A DNA stretch of 16,173 bases from Prolixibacteraceae bacterium (GTDB lineage: Bacteria > Bacteroidota > Bacteroidia > Bacteroidales > Prolixibacteraceae). Position 1 is the first letter of the stretch. Every line of letters starts with the position of its first letter. The stretch is from NCBI GenBank assembly GCA_027451165.1, contig DAIDJX010000042.1:1-16173 (forward strand), given 5' to 3'. Shown here one piece after another: positions 15,883-16,173 of this stretch. Both the position numbers and the translations under genes were made by a program. The notes beneath the pieces are model-generated. The model did not search any database. It was not told where the DNA came from and was given only the letters and a program-made list of their open reading frames with translations.

Positions 15883-16173
15883 ATGATCTATTTTTATTTA
15901 GCTATTGCCGTGGTATTTTTGTTCTTTGCCGGAATAAGAATCGTCAGACCCACCCACCGGGGATTAATTGAGCGTCTGGGTAAATACCACAATTTTGCCA
16001 ATCCGGGTTTTCACTGGATCATTCCAGGGATCCAGCAGCTCTATCTGGTCAATACAACCGAACAGATGGTCAATGCCGAGCCACAGGTGATCATTACCAA
16101 TGATAACCTGAACGCCACAGTGGACGCCCAGGTTTATTTCCGGATCAATACCGATGAAGAAAATGTCAAGAAT
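15883..16173 (+). CDS. SPFH/band-7 (stomatin/QmcA-like) membrane protein, N-terminal part
   Basis: The first 97 codons are visible and the frame is open at the window end. The protein begins with one hydrophobic membrane helix (YLAIAVVFLFFAGIRI). It then has the stomatin-type start of the SPFH domain: VRPTHRGLIERLGKY, NPGFHWIIPGI, then TEQMVNAEPQVIITNDN and the ATVDAQVYFRI strand. Proteins of this group form large membrane-bound rings and are often linked to NfeD partners or membrane proteases; what lies downstream cannot be seen. AAGG at 15871-15874, about 8 bases before the ATG, is a fair ribosome-binding site and supports this start. It is transcribed away from the radical SAM operon and is probably not part of that pathway. 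Confidence 0.9.
   Translation, partial: MIYFYLAIAVVFLFFAGIRIVRPTHRGLIERLGKYHNFANPGFHWIIPGIQQLYLVNTTEQMVNAEPQVIITNDNLNATVDAQVYFRINTDEENVKN

Overview
The window has three parts: the distal half of a respiratory complex I operon on the + strand (1-6600), a tightly packed seven-gene operon on the - strand (6757-15662), and the start of a divergently transcribed SPFH/band-7 membrane protein gene (15883 to the window end). The organism is most likely a member of the Bacteroidota. The evidence is the run nuoH-I-J-K-L-M-N, the protein sequence style, weak or absent Shine-Dalgarno sites, and a match at 15781-15814 to the Bacteroidota promoter form (TTG, about 20 bases, TAnnTTTG). The order within the phylum cannot be told from this sequence alone.

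Region 1 (1-6600) encodes the membrane arm of NADH-quinone oxidoreductase plus its two-cluster ferredoxin subunit NuoI. NuoH is cut by the window start. The three antiporter-like subunits NuoL, NuoM and NuoN keep their key membrane Glu and Lys residues, and NuoK keeps its two membrane Glu residues. This is ordinary housekeeping sequence, apart from a charged stretch in NuoH. Between the convergent ends of nuoN and the - strand operon lies a 156-base gap holding two near-identical hairpin-forming repeats, offset by 40 bases.

Region 2 (15662 down to 6757) is the part worth attention. Seven genes follow one another with overlaps of 1 to 10 bases, in transcription order: a B12-binding-type radical SAM protein of the HpnP/HpnR-like, DUF4070-like class; a fold-III PLP decarboxylase homologue; a large YghO-like GNAT acyltransferase; a second radical SAM protein; a FemAB-like acyltransferase; a third radical SAM protein, paralogous to the second; and a fourth radical SAM protein. 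No transporter, regulator, carrier protein or precursor peptide is present. The set looks like a dedicated biosynthetic pathway whose product I cannot name. A reasonable inference is an acylated amine or amino-acid-derived small molecule or lipid, modified at unactivated carbons by several radical SAM enzymes. The decarboxylase homologue lacks the PLP-binding lysine (Met at position 56) and has two more changes at active-site positions, so it may not act as a normal PLP enzyme.

Region 3 (15663-16173) holds back-to-back promoter candidates, a perfect 16-base palindrome just ahead of the operon's first start codon, and the first 97 codons of an SPFH protein.
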